Of a DNA stretch of 64,000 nt, positions 34,527 to 46,003 are shown one piece after another. Each line of letters starts with the position of its first letter. Position 1 is the stretch's first letter. This DNA is from Macrophomina tecta. Its lineage: Eukaryota; Ascomycota; Dothideomycetes; Botryosphaeriales; Botryosphaeriaceae. The position numbers and the translations under genes were made by a program. The notes under the pieces were generated by a model. It ran no database searches. It was given only the letters and a program-made list of their open reading frames with translations, and was not told the DNA's origin. The stretch lies in contig JAKSGN010000041.1 in the NCBI GenBank assembly GCA_024180945.1, positions 3,348,001 to 3,412,000 on the forward strand, given 5' to 3'.

Positions 34527-35807
34527 CTAAGTCCAACTGCAATCATCCAGATCCACTCCATCCATGCAGTGCCCACACCAACCGCAGTCTTTGTCGCAGA
34601 TGCTATAGTCCTCGCAGCCACCGTAGCCCGTGCCGTAGCTATAAGGATCGTATGTGTAACCATATGAATGAGATGCTACTCCTGCCGCTCCACCACCACT
34701 TTTCTTGCTTTTCCCTCTGCTTTTCTTGGAACCTTTAACTTGTGATCCGTTATGGATTGTAGAATTGCTCTGATGATCGGCCAAAGCGGCGGCATTTTTG
34801 AACACCATGTTGCAGGAACAGCGAACTGTGCCTGTATCTGGTTGAGTCGGTGGTCCACGTGCGGCAACGTTCGTCACTTTGCCTCTGGCAGAGGTCTTCA
34901 AGGAATTGGCTGGGAATTGCGTTTTGTGCACGGAATGTTGCTTGGAAGAGTTGCCGGCATAGACTCCAGTGTCAGTCAAGCTCCGCAGTGGACCGGATTG
35001 CAGTATGTCCACCCCCTGAGGTGCTCCGATCTGTTGATTATACTTCGAAAAGGCCTGTAGGTGCTGTTTAACACTTTCGTACTTGAAAGTTCATCTGCGT
35101 TTGTAACTCACATCCTTCATAATGCCTTCAGCCGCCTTCACCTGTATGCGCTCCATGCCCACATATCCCTCCTGTTGTACCTCCCCAGCAGCTTTCGACC
35201 CTTTCATAGAGCGCAACTTCCCAGAATACACCGTGACTTGCCCGCCAGGATTGTGCGCCGTCGAACTTCGTAGATGTGCATACATCTCCGGCCAGCCATG
35301 GAAATGGCGTCCACACTCACACAGCATACACACCGTCGCATCATCCGCGCCCACCTCTTCTCCCCCCTCCTCCAGCCTCAGACCCTCCAGCACCCCGGCC
35401 AAGTCCGCCGTCACATCCCCCAGCCCCCTCATCACCACCATTGCCGGCTGGTCCACGAATGGCTTAGGCAACCTATGCTCCTTTGCGGAATTCTTATGCT
35501 GCAGCAGCATAAGCACGCTCTTGAACTTTCGGCCACAGCTACAGGCAACGTCCTCTGACACAGAGCCTTTGTTTCCATCCCCCTGCTGGTGCACAGATGC
35601 GTCCCTGCGGTGCTGCTTCACCGCAGCTTTGCTCGAGAACTGCTTGCCGCAGTCGCAGCGGCATTCGGCGAGCGCAGCGGCCTGGCGCGCCCTTTTGGCT
35701 TCTTTCGCAGCAGCGCGCTTTGCGAGGACTTCGGCGTGGGACTTGGGGGCGCAGCCCTTTGGTGCGGGGGGCTGTGTGCTGGGAGGGACGTTGGAGGGCG
35801 TGGCCAT
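34527..35807 (-). CDS. Protein with four divergent CXC...H-x6-H zinc fingers
   Basis: Family not recognised by name. Exons 35807..35112 and 35054..34527 give 407 residues from MATPSNVPPSTQPPAP. The 57-nt intron has donor GTGAGT and acceptor CTACAG and keeps the frame. Four fingers share one unusual pattern, C-x-C-x3-F-x5-(L/V/M)-x2-H-x6-H: CDCGKQF...H...H, CSCGRKF...H...H, CECGRHF...H...H and CSCNMVF...H...H. This differs from classical C2H2 fingers (C-x2-4-C, H-x3-5-H). The N-terminal part is Ala/Lys-rich; the C-terminal part is Lys/Ser-rich, then Tyr/Gly-rich with further Cys (CDKDCGWCGHC). It is probably a nuclear nucleic-acid or protein-binding factor. A start further upstream in the same frame has no ATG. 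Confidence 0.75.
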
Positions 35808-36355
35808 GCTTCGGGGTTTGGTGGTCGAGGATGCCTGACGTGTGGATCTTCTGGTGACTGTCAGAGAGCGCCACAGTGCTCTTTTTCTCTCGAGCGCAGG
35901 TTTTTCCCATATGCGTTTGTTCTCCAAGGAGAGCTTGACACGTAACATCTGCGGCGGGGTGCATGTTGTGCAATGCGTGCATGCGGCGTAGCTACCTCGT
36001 GAGCAACGCGGAGTGTTATTCCTCAACTAATTCATAACCGTGAACCAGATATGGTGGGTATCGATTGATTAGTGAAAGGGAAGACTATAATAAACAACGG
36101 ACTTTTGTTTTCCTTTCTCGTTTCTTCTCCCCCCCAATGCGGAAGGTTGCATCGCTCTGCTCCTTAGGAGCTAGGAGCGTCAAGAACGACAACGTACTAG
36201 CCTGGCCACGAAAACGAGGCGTACGGAAAAGGAGGGGGTGCCGCTCTATATCCAGGAGCGAGGCGAATAGCGCACGAGTTCCCAACCTGGCTGTAGGTGG
36301 TCCAAAAGGGTCGTCTTATTTCCTCCTTCTAGTGCCAGACATTGGCCAGAGTCCT
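35808..36355. other. Spacer between the zinc-finger gene and ICln
   Basis: 548 bp upstream of the zinc-finger gene and downstream of the ICln stop, both genes on the minus strand. It should hold the zinc-finger gene promoter. Nothing else is recognised. Confidence 0.5.
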
Positions 36356-37234
36356 CTACTCAGTCCGCCTCCACTTAGTATCCTCTCCTCCGGCGGCAGA
36401 ATCACCAGCAGTGCCATCCTCCTCAACGTTCTCGGAGTCCTCCTCGCGTGGCCTCACGGTGCCCGCACCCGCACCGAGTGCGCTACCACCAAAGCCGGTG
36501 AAGTTGCCGTCAGCATCCACATGCTCGTGGAGGTTGTCGCTAGTGATCCAACCGCCCGCGCCAGGCAGACCGGCCTGGATATCGTCGTCACCACCAGCCT
36601 CGGAGTCGGAGTCCTGTGGGTCGGGGTTTAGGTCGGCGCAGGCGGACACGGCGGCGAAGAGATCGGCGATGGCGGTCGAAGAGGAAGGGATGAGAGCGAG
36701 TTCGAGTGTCTGTAAGTCTTCGTCGGCCGTGAAGTCAGAGGCGTTGAGGAGGAGTTGCATGTAGAGGCTCTGCTGGCTAGTGGTGGCGTCGAGGGTTTGG
36801 ATGGCGTGCAGAGTGATGTCCGGGTAGGGGATTGAAACGCCCTTGCTGGCGGCGGAGGAGTAGATGATGAGGTTCCTGGGGAGGAGTTAGGGTCGCCACT
36901 GTTCTTTTGCTGCTGTGAATGGAAGGGAGTGGAGGGTGTGAACGGACTGCGAGGTCACCCAGACGTCGAGGTTGGGAATGGTGAGCTGGACATCCTCGGA
37001 GGCGCCATTGGCGGTCGAGACGCCATTGGTAGAGGCGGTGCTGGGGGCGCGCAGGTCGGGGAAGGCAGATTGGGCCTCGAGGTCGGCTTGCGAGACGAGC
37101 AACTGCGTGTCAGGGCTGTGCAGGTGCAGGACGGGCTTCGCGCCGAAGAAGGTGCCGGGGGTCTGCTCCTGGTGCTCCTGAAGTGGGGTGAAGTCGGAGG
37201 CGCCCGGCGCGTTGCTGAGGATCTCGAAAGGCAT
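36356..37234 (-). CDS. ICln-like methylosome subunit (pICln, CLNS1A/Lot5 family)
   Basis: Chaperone that presents Sm proteins to the PRMT5 methylosome during snRNP assembly; historically called a chloride-conductance regulator. Exons 37234..36948 and 36875..36356 give 268 residues. The PH-like fold is visible: an N-terminal TPGTFFGAKPVLHL, then LDVWVTSQ joined across the intron to NLIIYSSAASKGVSIPYPDI, the family's most conserved stretch. The C-terminal half is acidic (EAGGDDDIQ, REEDSENVEEDG) and ends KWRRTE. The 72-nt intron uses an atypical donor GTCCGT, but it is the only donor that restores the conserved junction, and a perfect CTAAC branch site precedes CCCCAG. It diverges from NPY1 with a 486-bp spacer. 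Confidence 0.85.
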
Positions 37235-37720
37235 GTTGGCGAAGCGGGTGTGGACAGTGGTGGAGATGGTGGTGACGAAGGAAGAGAGGATGGCACAAAA
37301 ATGTTATCGATAAGGCGCGCGCGCGTCGTCGACCCGCTCGCAAGCGTGGCTCCGGCGCGACGCAGGCGACAGCGACCCTTTGGCGTTGGGAGCAGCCGCT
37401 AGCAAGGGTCCATCATGGCGAAGCCTGGGCAGGTCACTTTACGATATCTCACCTCACTTTCGGGCTGACCACTCCTCCGGTTGAACGATGGACGCCGTCG
37501 GCTTCTGGGCTGTTACTACCCCGCGCTCCTCGGCGGGCCGAGCTCACTGCCGCTATTGGTAATCAAGCGCCCCTCAATGACGAATTGCTGCTGAAATGCG
37601 CCGCCGCCTTTCGTCCCGAGGCCTTCGCGGACATCACCACTTCTTCCTTGCCAACCTCCTCAGCGCGCTGGATTTCCTCTTTGCGCCCCCCTGAATCTCG
37701 CTCCGGTCCAAGCTCGGTGC
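37235..37720. other. Divergent promoter between ICln and NPY1
   Basis: 486 bp between two divergent housekeeping-type genes. GC-rich, without a clear TATA box. No reading frame of note. Confidence 0.5.
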
Positions 37721-39202
37721 ATGCAATTGACCTCCTATCTCGAGCAAATCCGTCTTCTCGCGACCATGTCTGGCAGTTCCAAAAGCCTCCCCATCCCCGA
37801 CCTTCCCGAGCCCGCCCACGCAAACCTCGACTCGATGCTCGCCCGCAAGTTCGGCAAGGAAATCGCCAACTACTTCGCCGGTTGGTCTCACACCGCCCAT
37901 CGTAGCACGTTCAGACACTAACGGCACTGCGCCAGGGTCGCCGCTTAATCGCGTCTCCTTCCTGCGGCCCGACACCACTTTCCTGTCCTCAGCCCTCAAG
38001 CATGAGACGTCGCGGTTCATCTTGTTCAACAACCTGAACCCGCTCGTTAAGTCGGCCGACAGACTCGCATACGCCTCTTACAAAGATGTCGAGCCGGTGG
38101 TCGGCGATCCGTACAAGCTCTCCGAAGACGAGCTTATCAAGAACTACAACTCTTCCGTGTACCAACCTCAGCTGGTCTTCCTTGGCCTGGATGAAAGCAA
38201 GAGGAAGGACGGCTTCTCCTACAAGGAGCACTACGCAGGACAGCCGTACTGGGCTCTAGATGTCACTCCGCGCGCCAGTGTGGCCGAGGCGGCAGAAGCC
38301 CTAAACAAGAAACTCGAAGGCCAAGGCCTCTACTTTGCACAAGGTCGGATGCAGTTGTCCCTTGTTGCCCCGGAAGGTATGTGGTAACTTTGGTCCATGC
38401 AGTGCCCACGATCTACCACTCACGCTTCGCCTCGCCAATAGCCGCCATGTACGCCGAGGGCCGACACCTGCTCGATTGGAATGCGCGAAACCCCTACTGC
38501 GCTGGCTGTGGCCACAAGACGCTGTCTACGAATGGCGGGGTAAGGGAATGAAATGATGACGGAAAAGCCCAGCAGACTAACGTGTCGAGTCAATCTTAGT
38601 TCAAGCGCACTTGCCCGCCGAAGGACCTCGCGGACAAAATGAGCGAGGCGGAAGATGCGCCGGAGCGGCCGCCATGCGCCACGAGGACCGGCGTTTCAAA
38701 TCTTTGCTTCCCGCGCACCGATCCTACTGTCATCATGGCTGTTGTCTCGCATGACGGCCAGCGGTTGATGCTCGGTCGGCAGCGTCGCTGGCCCCCGCAT
38801 TGGTACAGTACGCTTGCGGGGTTCCTCGAACCGGCCGAGTCGGTGGAAGAGGCAGTTCGGCGTGAAGTATGGGAAGAGAGTGGTATCCATCTCGGCCGTG
38901 TCGTCATTCACTCGACCCAGCCGTGGCCTTATCCTGCAAACTTGATGATCGGCGCCATTGGCCAGGCCATCCCTGAAGGGGAGACGGTCCATCTCGGGCA
39001 CGATGCTGAATTGGAGGATGCGAAATGGTTCAGTTTTGACGAAGTCAGGGAGGCGCTAAGGATCGGCACGAGTGGGCTGGGGGAGGATCCCGGCCCGGAA
39101 TACAAGCCAGGTGGCTTGAGACTGCCACCCTCGACTGCCATCGCCAACCAGCTCATGACAGCGGTGGTAAACGGCTTTGTGAGTGCGGAGCCGAAGATCT
39201 AA
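37721..39202 (+). CDS. npy1: NADH pyrophosphatase NPY1 (NUDIX hydrolase, NUDT12 family)
   Basis: Cleaves NAD(H) and decaps NAD-RNA to NMN(H) plus AMP. Exons 37721..37880, 37936..38376, 38442..38539 and 38600..39202 give 433 residues. A second in-frame ATG at 37766 (MSGSSKSLPIPDLPEP) gives 418 and fits the family start better. The zinc ribbon reads NPYCAGCGHKT, with partners FKRTC and NLCFPRTDP. The NUDIX box GFLEPAESVEEAVRREVWEE, continued by SGI, matches Gx5Ex7REUxEExGU (residues 292-314 counted from the second ATG). The SQPWPYPxxLM-like segment (HSTQPWPYPANLMIG) is diagnostic of this subfamily. Introns are 55, 65 and 60 nt. The protein ends AEPKI, so no canonical peroxisomal SKL-type tail is present, although many relatives are peroxisomal. 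Confidence 0.95.
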
Positions 39203-40174
39203 GGGCTGAAAGATGTCGGAATTGCTTGGTAGAGGTAGAGCTGATGGTTGTATAGAGCGGATCTGTTGGAGAGGTAAATCTAGAGGCCCATGCGAAGATT
39301 GCCACAAATGCTGTGCCGGTTGTCTCTCGGCCCTCCCGAGGTTAATGCATGCCCATGGATGTCCGCCGGATGAAGAATTACGTGCACGTAATCATCAGGC
39401 TCTTGTTCCGACGAGGATGTCCTGTAGCGCGCGCTCTTTACCTCAAACAACATCGCCCTCCGGTGCAGCCACCCGAGTCTTGGCTCTATCATAACACGTG
39501 CCACTGGATTGGAGGGACCGTGGATGGTCCACTGACCGACCGCTCCCGATGGACCCAAGAAAAGCACTTCGAATGCGTCGGATGGACCGGCCGGTGCGCC
39601 CCCGTACCTGGAAATCAGGGTCCGCGTGTGGTCGGCGAATCCCGGCGGCGGAACCGCATGTCGGAGTTCTCAGTTCGCTCGGGGGGCGAGAAGGAATGGG
39701 CCAGATGTGGCTGCAACGGCGTGCTCGTAGTACCTCAACTTGCCGCATCGGGGCAGCGCACAGAGCCAGGGCCGGCGCGTGGGCCGACCTTCCAGAACAA
39801 CGCCAAATGCTAGCTCTGGTGGCTTTCGGGCCAGCACCTCGTGGTAAATGACGTGGCAGGCTTTTCGGAAGGGCTGGGGCGATGAAACGCCCAAGCTTTG
39901 ATTGTCTGGTCGCTGGTCCGATGGCCACGAGGAGTCGCGAAACGGTCCCATCGTACGATGCAAGTCCAGACGCCTGTTTGGCCTTTAGATCTACCCGCCC
40001 AAGCCCGCATTTCTCACCCGCTGCTGAAAACTTAATCTGCACATCCCCCGCTGCTCATCCTGTCCTTTCTCTCCCTTTACTCTCCGCAGCATCGTCGTCG
40101 TTTCTCTGTCATATTCTCGGGCACACGACCCCACGGATTTTCCGTACTTCCTCCCACAAGACATCGTGCTAGCA
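39203..40174. other. Intergenic region before the F-box gene
   Basis: About 970 bp. Frames on both strands are open for up to 200 codons because of base composition, but none starts or splices convincingly or shows a motif. It should contain the NPY1 terminator and the F-box gene promoter. Confidence 0.5.
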
Positions 40175-41581
40175 ATGCCGTCCGCCCTCGAGCCTCGCGC
40201 CGAAGGCCCCAGCCTCCTCGGCGGCCCTGCTGCCGCCGCCGAACCACCGCTGCGCGCCAAACCACCCACCGGCGCGGTCGTTCTCCACCAACTGCCGCCC
40301 CCGCAACAGCAGCAGCAACGGCGGCAGAGCCCCCCTGCACCGGCCATCTCTCACCAACAACAACCCCCGCCAATCTCAACCACGACAAGCACCACCACCA
40401 CCGCCTCTCCTCCCTCGCCTGCCCCCAAATGCCCCGCCCTCCCCCTCGAGCTCTGGATGCACATCCTCTCGCTCGTCCGCTCGACCGAAGACCTCCCGCA
40501 CCTCTGGTTCGCGGCGCGCGCCACCTCGCGCGCGCTGCGCGCCGCCGCCGAGCGCGTCTTCCCCACCACGCACCTGCGCGACTGGCTGCACGTGTGCACC
40601 TTCCACATCCCGCGGTCGCGGCTGGCGTTCGAGCGGCTCAACCCGGCCGACGGCGCGAAAGCGGTCTTGCGCGCCCGGCCGTGGCGGGGCTTCGAGGAGT
40701 CGCCGGTGGATGTCAGGAGGCGGGGGAGCGTGTTGGCGTTGGAGGAGCAGGCGGGCGACGGCGCCGGCGTCGGCGTTTGGGGCGAGTACCTGAGGAGGGA
40801 GGGGCTGAGGGGGTTTGGCGGCCACATGGTTTGTTTGAGGGGGGTGGTGCAGGACACGGAGGTGTGTGGGTGGGAGGTCGTCAGGGAGGGCGACGGCGTG
40901 TTCGAGGTCGAGGTCCAGTGGAAGGGCTTGGTGGATGCGTTGTTCGGCGAGGAGTTGAGGGCGCGGAGGAGAGGGGAGGTTTTGGTGCGTCTTGCCCTTG
41001 CGGTGCTGCTCCTATTGCGCGCGGTTTCGTGCTGACCTTTCCTCCAGGCAAGCCGGTTTAAGAGGGATCGCGATGCGAAGTGGGCGTACTTTGGCCCTGA
41101 GGTGGTTGACAGGAAGCTCGACTTCAAGACTTTTGAGGCCGTGCTGCTGGGCAACGAGAACCATCGCGCCTATCAGAACGGATACCGGGATGCGCGTCGT
41201 TTGCGCGTAGAGCGCTGGATCAAGAGCGTCGAGAGCGACCCGGCACGTGCGCATGCTCTCCGAAAGAAGGAGATTGATGCAGAGTGGATTCCGAACTTCC
41301 GGATGAATGCCGTCAGGGAGAGGATGGAGAAGAAGATGGTGGAGTGGGGCGAAGAGGCCGAGCCGCTGGCCTCGTACATCAGGAGAAGATTGCTCGAAAG
41401 CGACATTCCGTTGAAGCTCGAACAAGGCTCGTTGGACAAGGAGCTCGCGGGAAAGGAAAAACATCTGCAAGACGACGACGATGTGGAGTCTCCCCGATGG
41501 ACGGAAGTTGGGCTGCTATGGAAGGGCAAGACTGTTCAAGAGGTGGACCACATCATGAAGATGCCGCGGGCGTGGGAATGA
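40175..41581 (+). CDS. F-box domain protein
   Basis: Putative substrate receptor of an SCF ubiquitin ligase. Exons 40175..40984 and 41048..41581 give 447 residues from the ATG at 40175. A Pro/Gln/Thr-rich, disordered N-terminus (about residues 1-85) precedes the F-box at residues 86-130 (CPALPLELWMHILSLV...HLWFAARATSRALRAAAE). The rest has no WD or LRR repeats that I can see. It includes a Trp/Tyr-containing C-terminal half (AYQNGYRDARRLRVERWIKS) of the kind seen in fungal F-box proteins of unknown target. The 63-nt intron (GTGCGT..CTCCAG) is phase 0. The change from extremely GC-rich exon 1 to moderate exon 2 is striking, but both share one frame. Confidence 0.85.
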
Positions 41582-44403
41582 GGGGGATTTCCGCCATGGA
41601 AAAAGCCAGGCTTTTCAGCGGCGAGCCTGCCTCAGGCATACATCAAAACTCTCCGCAGCTTTCAATTTGCGGATCATTTCGTACGGGATTGGCGTTACCC
41701 AGTGAGTGCTTGAACGAAGACATGAGTTTCACGTATAGACCTGTACATTAGAATTGCGTTCCGAGAGACCATCTTGTGCACATAATTATCACCTTAATAC
41801 AAATAGACCATCGAGAAACAGATTACGACCACCATGAGAGAGCCGCAACGGTTTTTGGAATCTTCAAAGGCGCAATTGTTCTCCATCTGCCCACACAGAA
41901 CATCTTACTGCTGCAATCGGGCCTGGCGTCGGTGCCTTCAACGCCGAGATACCGAGGAAAATGCCGGCGTTGAAATACGACGGCAATTCGATCTCAGAAG
42001 CGCTTGTGTAGGAGGCCCCGTGATCGCTGGGATCCTTCCACGCTGCGCTAAGCAACTCACCATGGCCAGTCCGTCGTCGGTCCGCAGCCAACGGTCGACA
42101 TAGGCCCGTCGATCATCTTGATATCTGTGGAGACGGATTCCGGAACGAGCACGGAGATCAGCCTCCGATCTCCGTTAAGCTTAAAGGCTGCAGCGCCATC
42201 CCGAGTTTTTGATACGAAGCCGAGGAAGTTGCTGGCTGGCACGGCCATGACCGCAATGGTTGGTCTGGGTTTGCTGGCACCAGACGAGGTGATGGCGGTT
42301 CCAGATTGTGTAGACACTGCCGTCACTGCCGCACCAGGAGAGCTGGGGTTCTCGATTGTTTCTTCACCGGATCGTGCCACTACAGTCGTTGCAGCTTGCA
42401 TCAGTCTTTAACGGAGCCGATTTTGATGGACTGCGGTACCGGTGTCTCTCAGTGGAAATGAAGTGATAATGCTCTCAGCACTGTAGGAGGCGGGGGTTGG
42501 AATGAAGGCAGTGTTGGTGCGGTGCGCTGCTCTAGCAAGCCCGACAAGAATGCTAACGTTGGCATTGTGTCCAGTTTGCAGCCTTTGTGAGTCCGAGGAA
42601 CAGGCCCAGCCCGAAGCATGGTGGGCTGGCAGGCTAAAGGGCTAAACCATGTGATGACACTTTTGTTATTGGTATCGGAATGGCTCTCGCTGGTGAAGTG
42701 AACTAAGCTTGAAGACTTCTCTGCAGGGCAAGTGCTCGAAATTTTTTGTAAAGTTAAATATCTCACGTACACCATGGAGGGAGTGGACTCGGCACCTCAA
42801 CTGTTCCGATGGAACCCTCCTCCGGAGCTTTAACCACCCGCTTGAGTAGCCCTCCTTTCATGCTAACTCTGCGCTCCTCTTTGATAACTTGTATTTATAC
42901 TTTGCTATATCTCTCACGTACGAGAGCATACTTCAGGTCATTCGTTCTCCCGAATCTTCATAAGCTGGCTTGTCACTGCTCATGCAGATCCTGAATCACA
43001 ACAGAACTTGCACAGTTATTGTGGCTCGTAATGAGATGTGGTAGTAATCACGCATTCTTATAAACTAGTCTAAAAGAGGATCAATGAGTTACTAAATATA
43101 GTAGTTCTCAATGTACTTAATACGGCAAAGTTTCTTATAAAGTTTTGCCAGTCATTTAGGAAACATCTCTCTATATTGGCAATGGAATACAAAATGAAAC
43201 TCTCTTTGGTTGACGTCGTGGCATCAATCACAAGCCCCAGAAGGCGACCAGGAATATATGGTCGGTGCTTTCCATTAGCCCAGATCGATACTCGCCGCCG
43301 GCCACCCGCCATCATCCAGTGCGTCAAGGTCATCCTTAATAACCAGGAAACTCCACTCAGGTCATCAGAGCTTGAGAAATTTTATTGAAATTGGCGATGC
43401 AAAAACCCCTAATGGATCTGACGGATTACATTATAGATACCTTACAAACAGCCTGAAACATGTTCGACACGAGACAGTTCCACTCAGGATGAGATCAAAG
43501 GACTTCTTTTGCCCCCGTACGAGGAGTGAGATCTGCTAGCGTGCCATGTCTCCCGTGCGGACGGGGAGATTTGCGAGGGTTATCCGCAGAACGTGTATCC
43601 GTATCTCCTGAAAAAGACGGACATGATGTCGCCACTGTTGATCTGCCGTGATCCGAAGAATGACGGCCATGGCCGGGGAAGCGGCATTTATTGCAAGAGC
43701 ATTTCCTGCGGTGCAGGAGCGTAGAATGCTTCCAGGCTGCGCTTCGGCCTCATGAAGAGCCGGTTCTTTACATCTGCACGAGTAATGAGGCCGGAAAAAT
43801 CAACGCCGGAAACAGGCACTGTGCAGTAATCGAATTACGCGCTGAGCATTGTTCTGGAAGCGCCGAAAAGGCAGTGCCACAGTCGATAATGGACAACGTT
43901 GTAGGAACATGCCCGAAGCGATTGGCTGTGCGGCCGTGGGGGCGCAATCCTCCGCTGCCGCCGGCGCTTGGCATCAAGAACAATACGGACACGCCCATAG
44001 CAATAAGGAGCTCTCTTCATCTTTGAGGAGTTGGAGATGTGGAAGATTGATGGCGAGAGCCCTGAGGTGACTTTAAGGTGTTCGTATGCACGCTGATCAG
44101 CAAATGATAGCGTTATGAAAGCTTGCGTAATTAGCACTGGCTAAGCTTTCCTGCAAGACCCCCGGTCGGATTGTGCCGTGAGTTCCTCGGCAATCTCGTA
44201 TTCAGCCTGCGAGATGAACCGGGCCCAAAAGCTCGGTGTCGTCCATTATCCAGGAACGGACTTTGCTCGTGATACGACCGGTGGCTTAGAAGAACGGTAA
44301 GGACATGCTTTGCTACCTTTTTTGAAGTTCAGGTTTCGATAAATTCGCCTTATGTTCTTTGCATGTCTGAAATCCATCATCATCCAAGATCATCTCAGAA
44401 AGC
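41582..44403. other. 2.8-kb region without a supported gene
   Basis: Composition is mixed, AT-richer than the flanking genes. Apart from a possible minus-strand remnant at 41864-42401, listed separately, only short frames occur. I see no transposon ends or RNA genes. Confidence 0.45.
41864..42401 (-). pseudogene. Possible small gene or remnant, two minus-strand frames
   Basis: One minus-strand frame (42401..42057) starts MQAATTVVARSGEETIENPS and ends at a TGA inside a good donor (CATG|GTGAGT). A second frame follows (about 42025..41864) with EIELPSYFNAGIFLGISALK. They can be joined in frame only by a 34-nt gap, shorter than any secure intron in this window. A further strong donor (GTAAGA) sits inside the second frame. 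No family is recognised. It may be a short real gene, a decayed copy, or chance. Confidence 0.25.
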
Positions 44404-45234
44404 ATGGTGTCCAGAATTCTTCAATTGGCTTTGGTATCAGCCCTCGCGGCGGTGGCTACGGCCCAGAATGCAATTTGTCACTCTCCAGTCCCGGCATATT
44501 ATTATCTTTGCAAATACTGACGACTTGCAGTGTGCGAAGGCACCGAAACCATCAGCAGCCAGGCCGACGCCGACGCCATCGGCGCCGCCTGCCCGACCTT
44601 CACCGTTAACATTGTACTCGCCGAGGAGCCCCTCCACTCCACCGTCACCCTCGACGGCATGAAGGAGATTACGGGCGACCTGACAACGCACGACTGGATG
44701 ACGATCCGCATCCCTTCGCTCGAGCGCATTGGCGGCGTCTTCAAGAACCAAAACTCCTATACCGTGACCGTGGAACTCCCCAAGCTCACCTACGTCGGCG
44801 CCGGCATCCTCTTCACAGAGACTGACGCCATGCGGCCGGGCCTGCAGTACCTCCGCATGCCCAGCCTTGTAGAGGTGAACGGCAGCTTCATCGCCACCGG
44901 CAACCACTACTTCTCCGAGCTGCAGATCCCCTGCCTCGAGCGCATCAACGGCCTCTTCAAGATTGCCGACGAGTTCGGCCTGTTCGACTTGCCTGCCGAC
45001 AAGCTCGAGAGCGTCGGACCCGGCGGAATCGAGCTGGCGGGTAGTTTCTGGAGGTGAGGTCGAATCGATACCTGTCCCCCCTTTTTTACTGATCACTGTG
45101 CTCACCATCTGCTCTTTGCTCGCAGGGGCATCTCCCTCGCCTCGTTCAAGGTCGTGGCCTACAGCACCGGCAACTGCACCGAGTTCAATGCGCTCCGCCG
45201 GCCCGGTGGCCGGCTCGCCGCCACCGAGCAGTAA
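44404..45234 (+). CDS. Ecm33/Sps2-like secreted surface protein, truncated by a stop
   Basis: Receptor-L-domain protein related to fungal GPI-anchored cell-wall organisers Ecm33/Sps2. Exons 44404..44476, 44531..45053 and 45126..45234 give 234 residues. A clean signal peptide (MVSRILQLALVSALAAVATA) precedes the mature start. The L-domain repeats show the family's alternating pattern: GMKEITGDLTTHDWMTIRIP, LERIGGVFKNQNSYTVTVEL and IPCLERINGLFKIADEF. Introns are 54 and 72 nt. The frame stops at TAA 45232-45234 (LAATEQ-stop), but codons continue without another stop for 64 codons to TGA 45424-45426, with a Cys-rich start (SCQGNCASIYGSVCIG). No GPI signal is visible in either version. It may be a recently truncated gene, or a short secreted form. 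Confidence 0.7.
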
Positions 45235-45426
45235 AGCTGCCAGGGCAACTGCGCCAGCATCTACGGCAGCGTGTGCATCGGCCAGCGCCCCGTGTCTGCG
45301 TCAGCTTTAATATCAGCAACAGCGGCTCCACCCTCTTCCCCCGTTTACCCGCCTGGTGCTGACTCGATTCCCGCAGACGATCTCTCCGAGAACGATGACG
45401 ACGACGACGACGAAATTCGGAGGTGA
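45235..45426 (+). pseudogene. In-frame continuation after the Ecm33-like stop
   Basis: Sixty-three sense codons in the same frame directly after the TAA: Cys-rich at first (four Cys within 14 residues), then Ala/Pro-rich, then an Asp run (ENDDDDDDE), ending at TGA 45424-45426. A single-base change would join it to the upstream gene. The match of frame and coding-like composition is seen; former coding use is inferred. Confidence 0.4.
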
Positions 45427-46003
45427 ACCGGCCCCCGGAGGACGATTCAAACGATCGAGCTCGTGGGCAGGATTGGGGGATCGGCGGTTGTGCTGGCGAT
45501 GGTGGGCGGTGCGTGGCGGTGGGCGTTGACAGGTTGCTGAAGCGAGGAAGGGCGCGGTAGGAGGACGGGATGGATCAGTGGTTGCGGTTGGTAGAGGTGA
45601 GAGAGAAACAAGCTCCGCTGAGGGAAGCTCTTGAAATGGCAAGATTGATGGGCATGCCCATGAGCCGCCTCCGCCGCCGTATGAGGCTTCTACCAGACAA
45701 TGAGAAGGCACTGCGGACTGGCTGTGTACATGTCGCTGATGATAAAATGCAGGTATGAGAATGCTGATGTGAATGGTAGTTATTAGTGTATGATGATTAG
45801 ATAGATGTATACGAAACAATAGGAACAGGACAATAGCCGGTTCTCATCTAAAGTCATGACGATGCAGGGGGAATCTCTACGTATGAACTCAACTCCGTCT
45901 ACGCCGTACAGGAAGATATTAATAGAAAAGGCGGAACCACGCAGTCATACGGTCGTTCATCGTATACCGAGACGACAACCCCCCCCCGCCTCATTACCAC
46001 CGA
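45427..46003. other. Convergent spacer
   Basis: Spacer between the Ecm33-like gene (plus) and the seven-helix protein (minus). No feature recognised beyond probable 3' UTRs. Confidence 0.45.

Noticed and set aside
40351..41154. 267-codon minus-strand frame opposite the F-box gene
   Set aside because: It runs across the F-box gene's intron and opposite its conserved frame, so it is an antisense shadow.
43691..44137. Overlapping frames on both strands before the Ecm33-like gene
   Set aside because: Neither strand shows a domain, signal peptide or intron signals. Not enough for a gene call.
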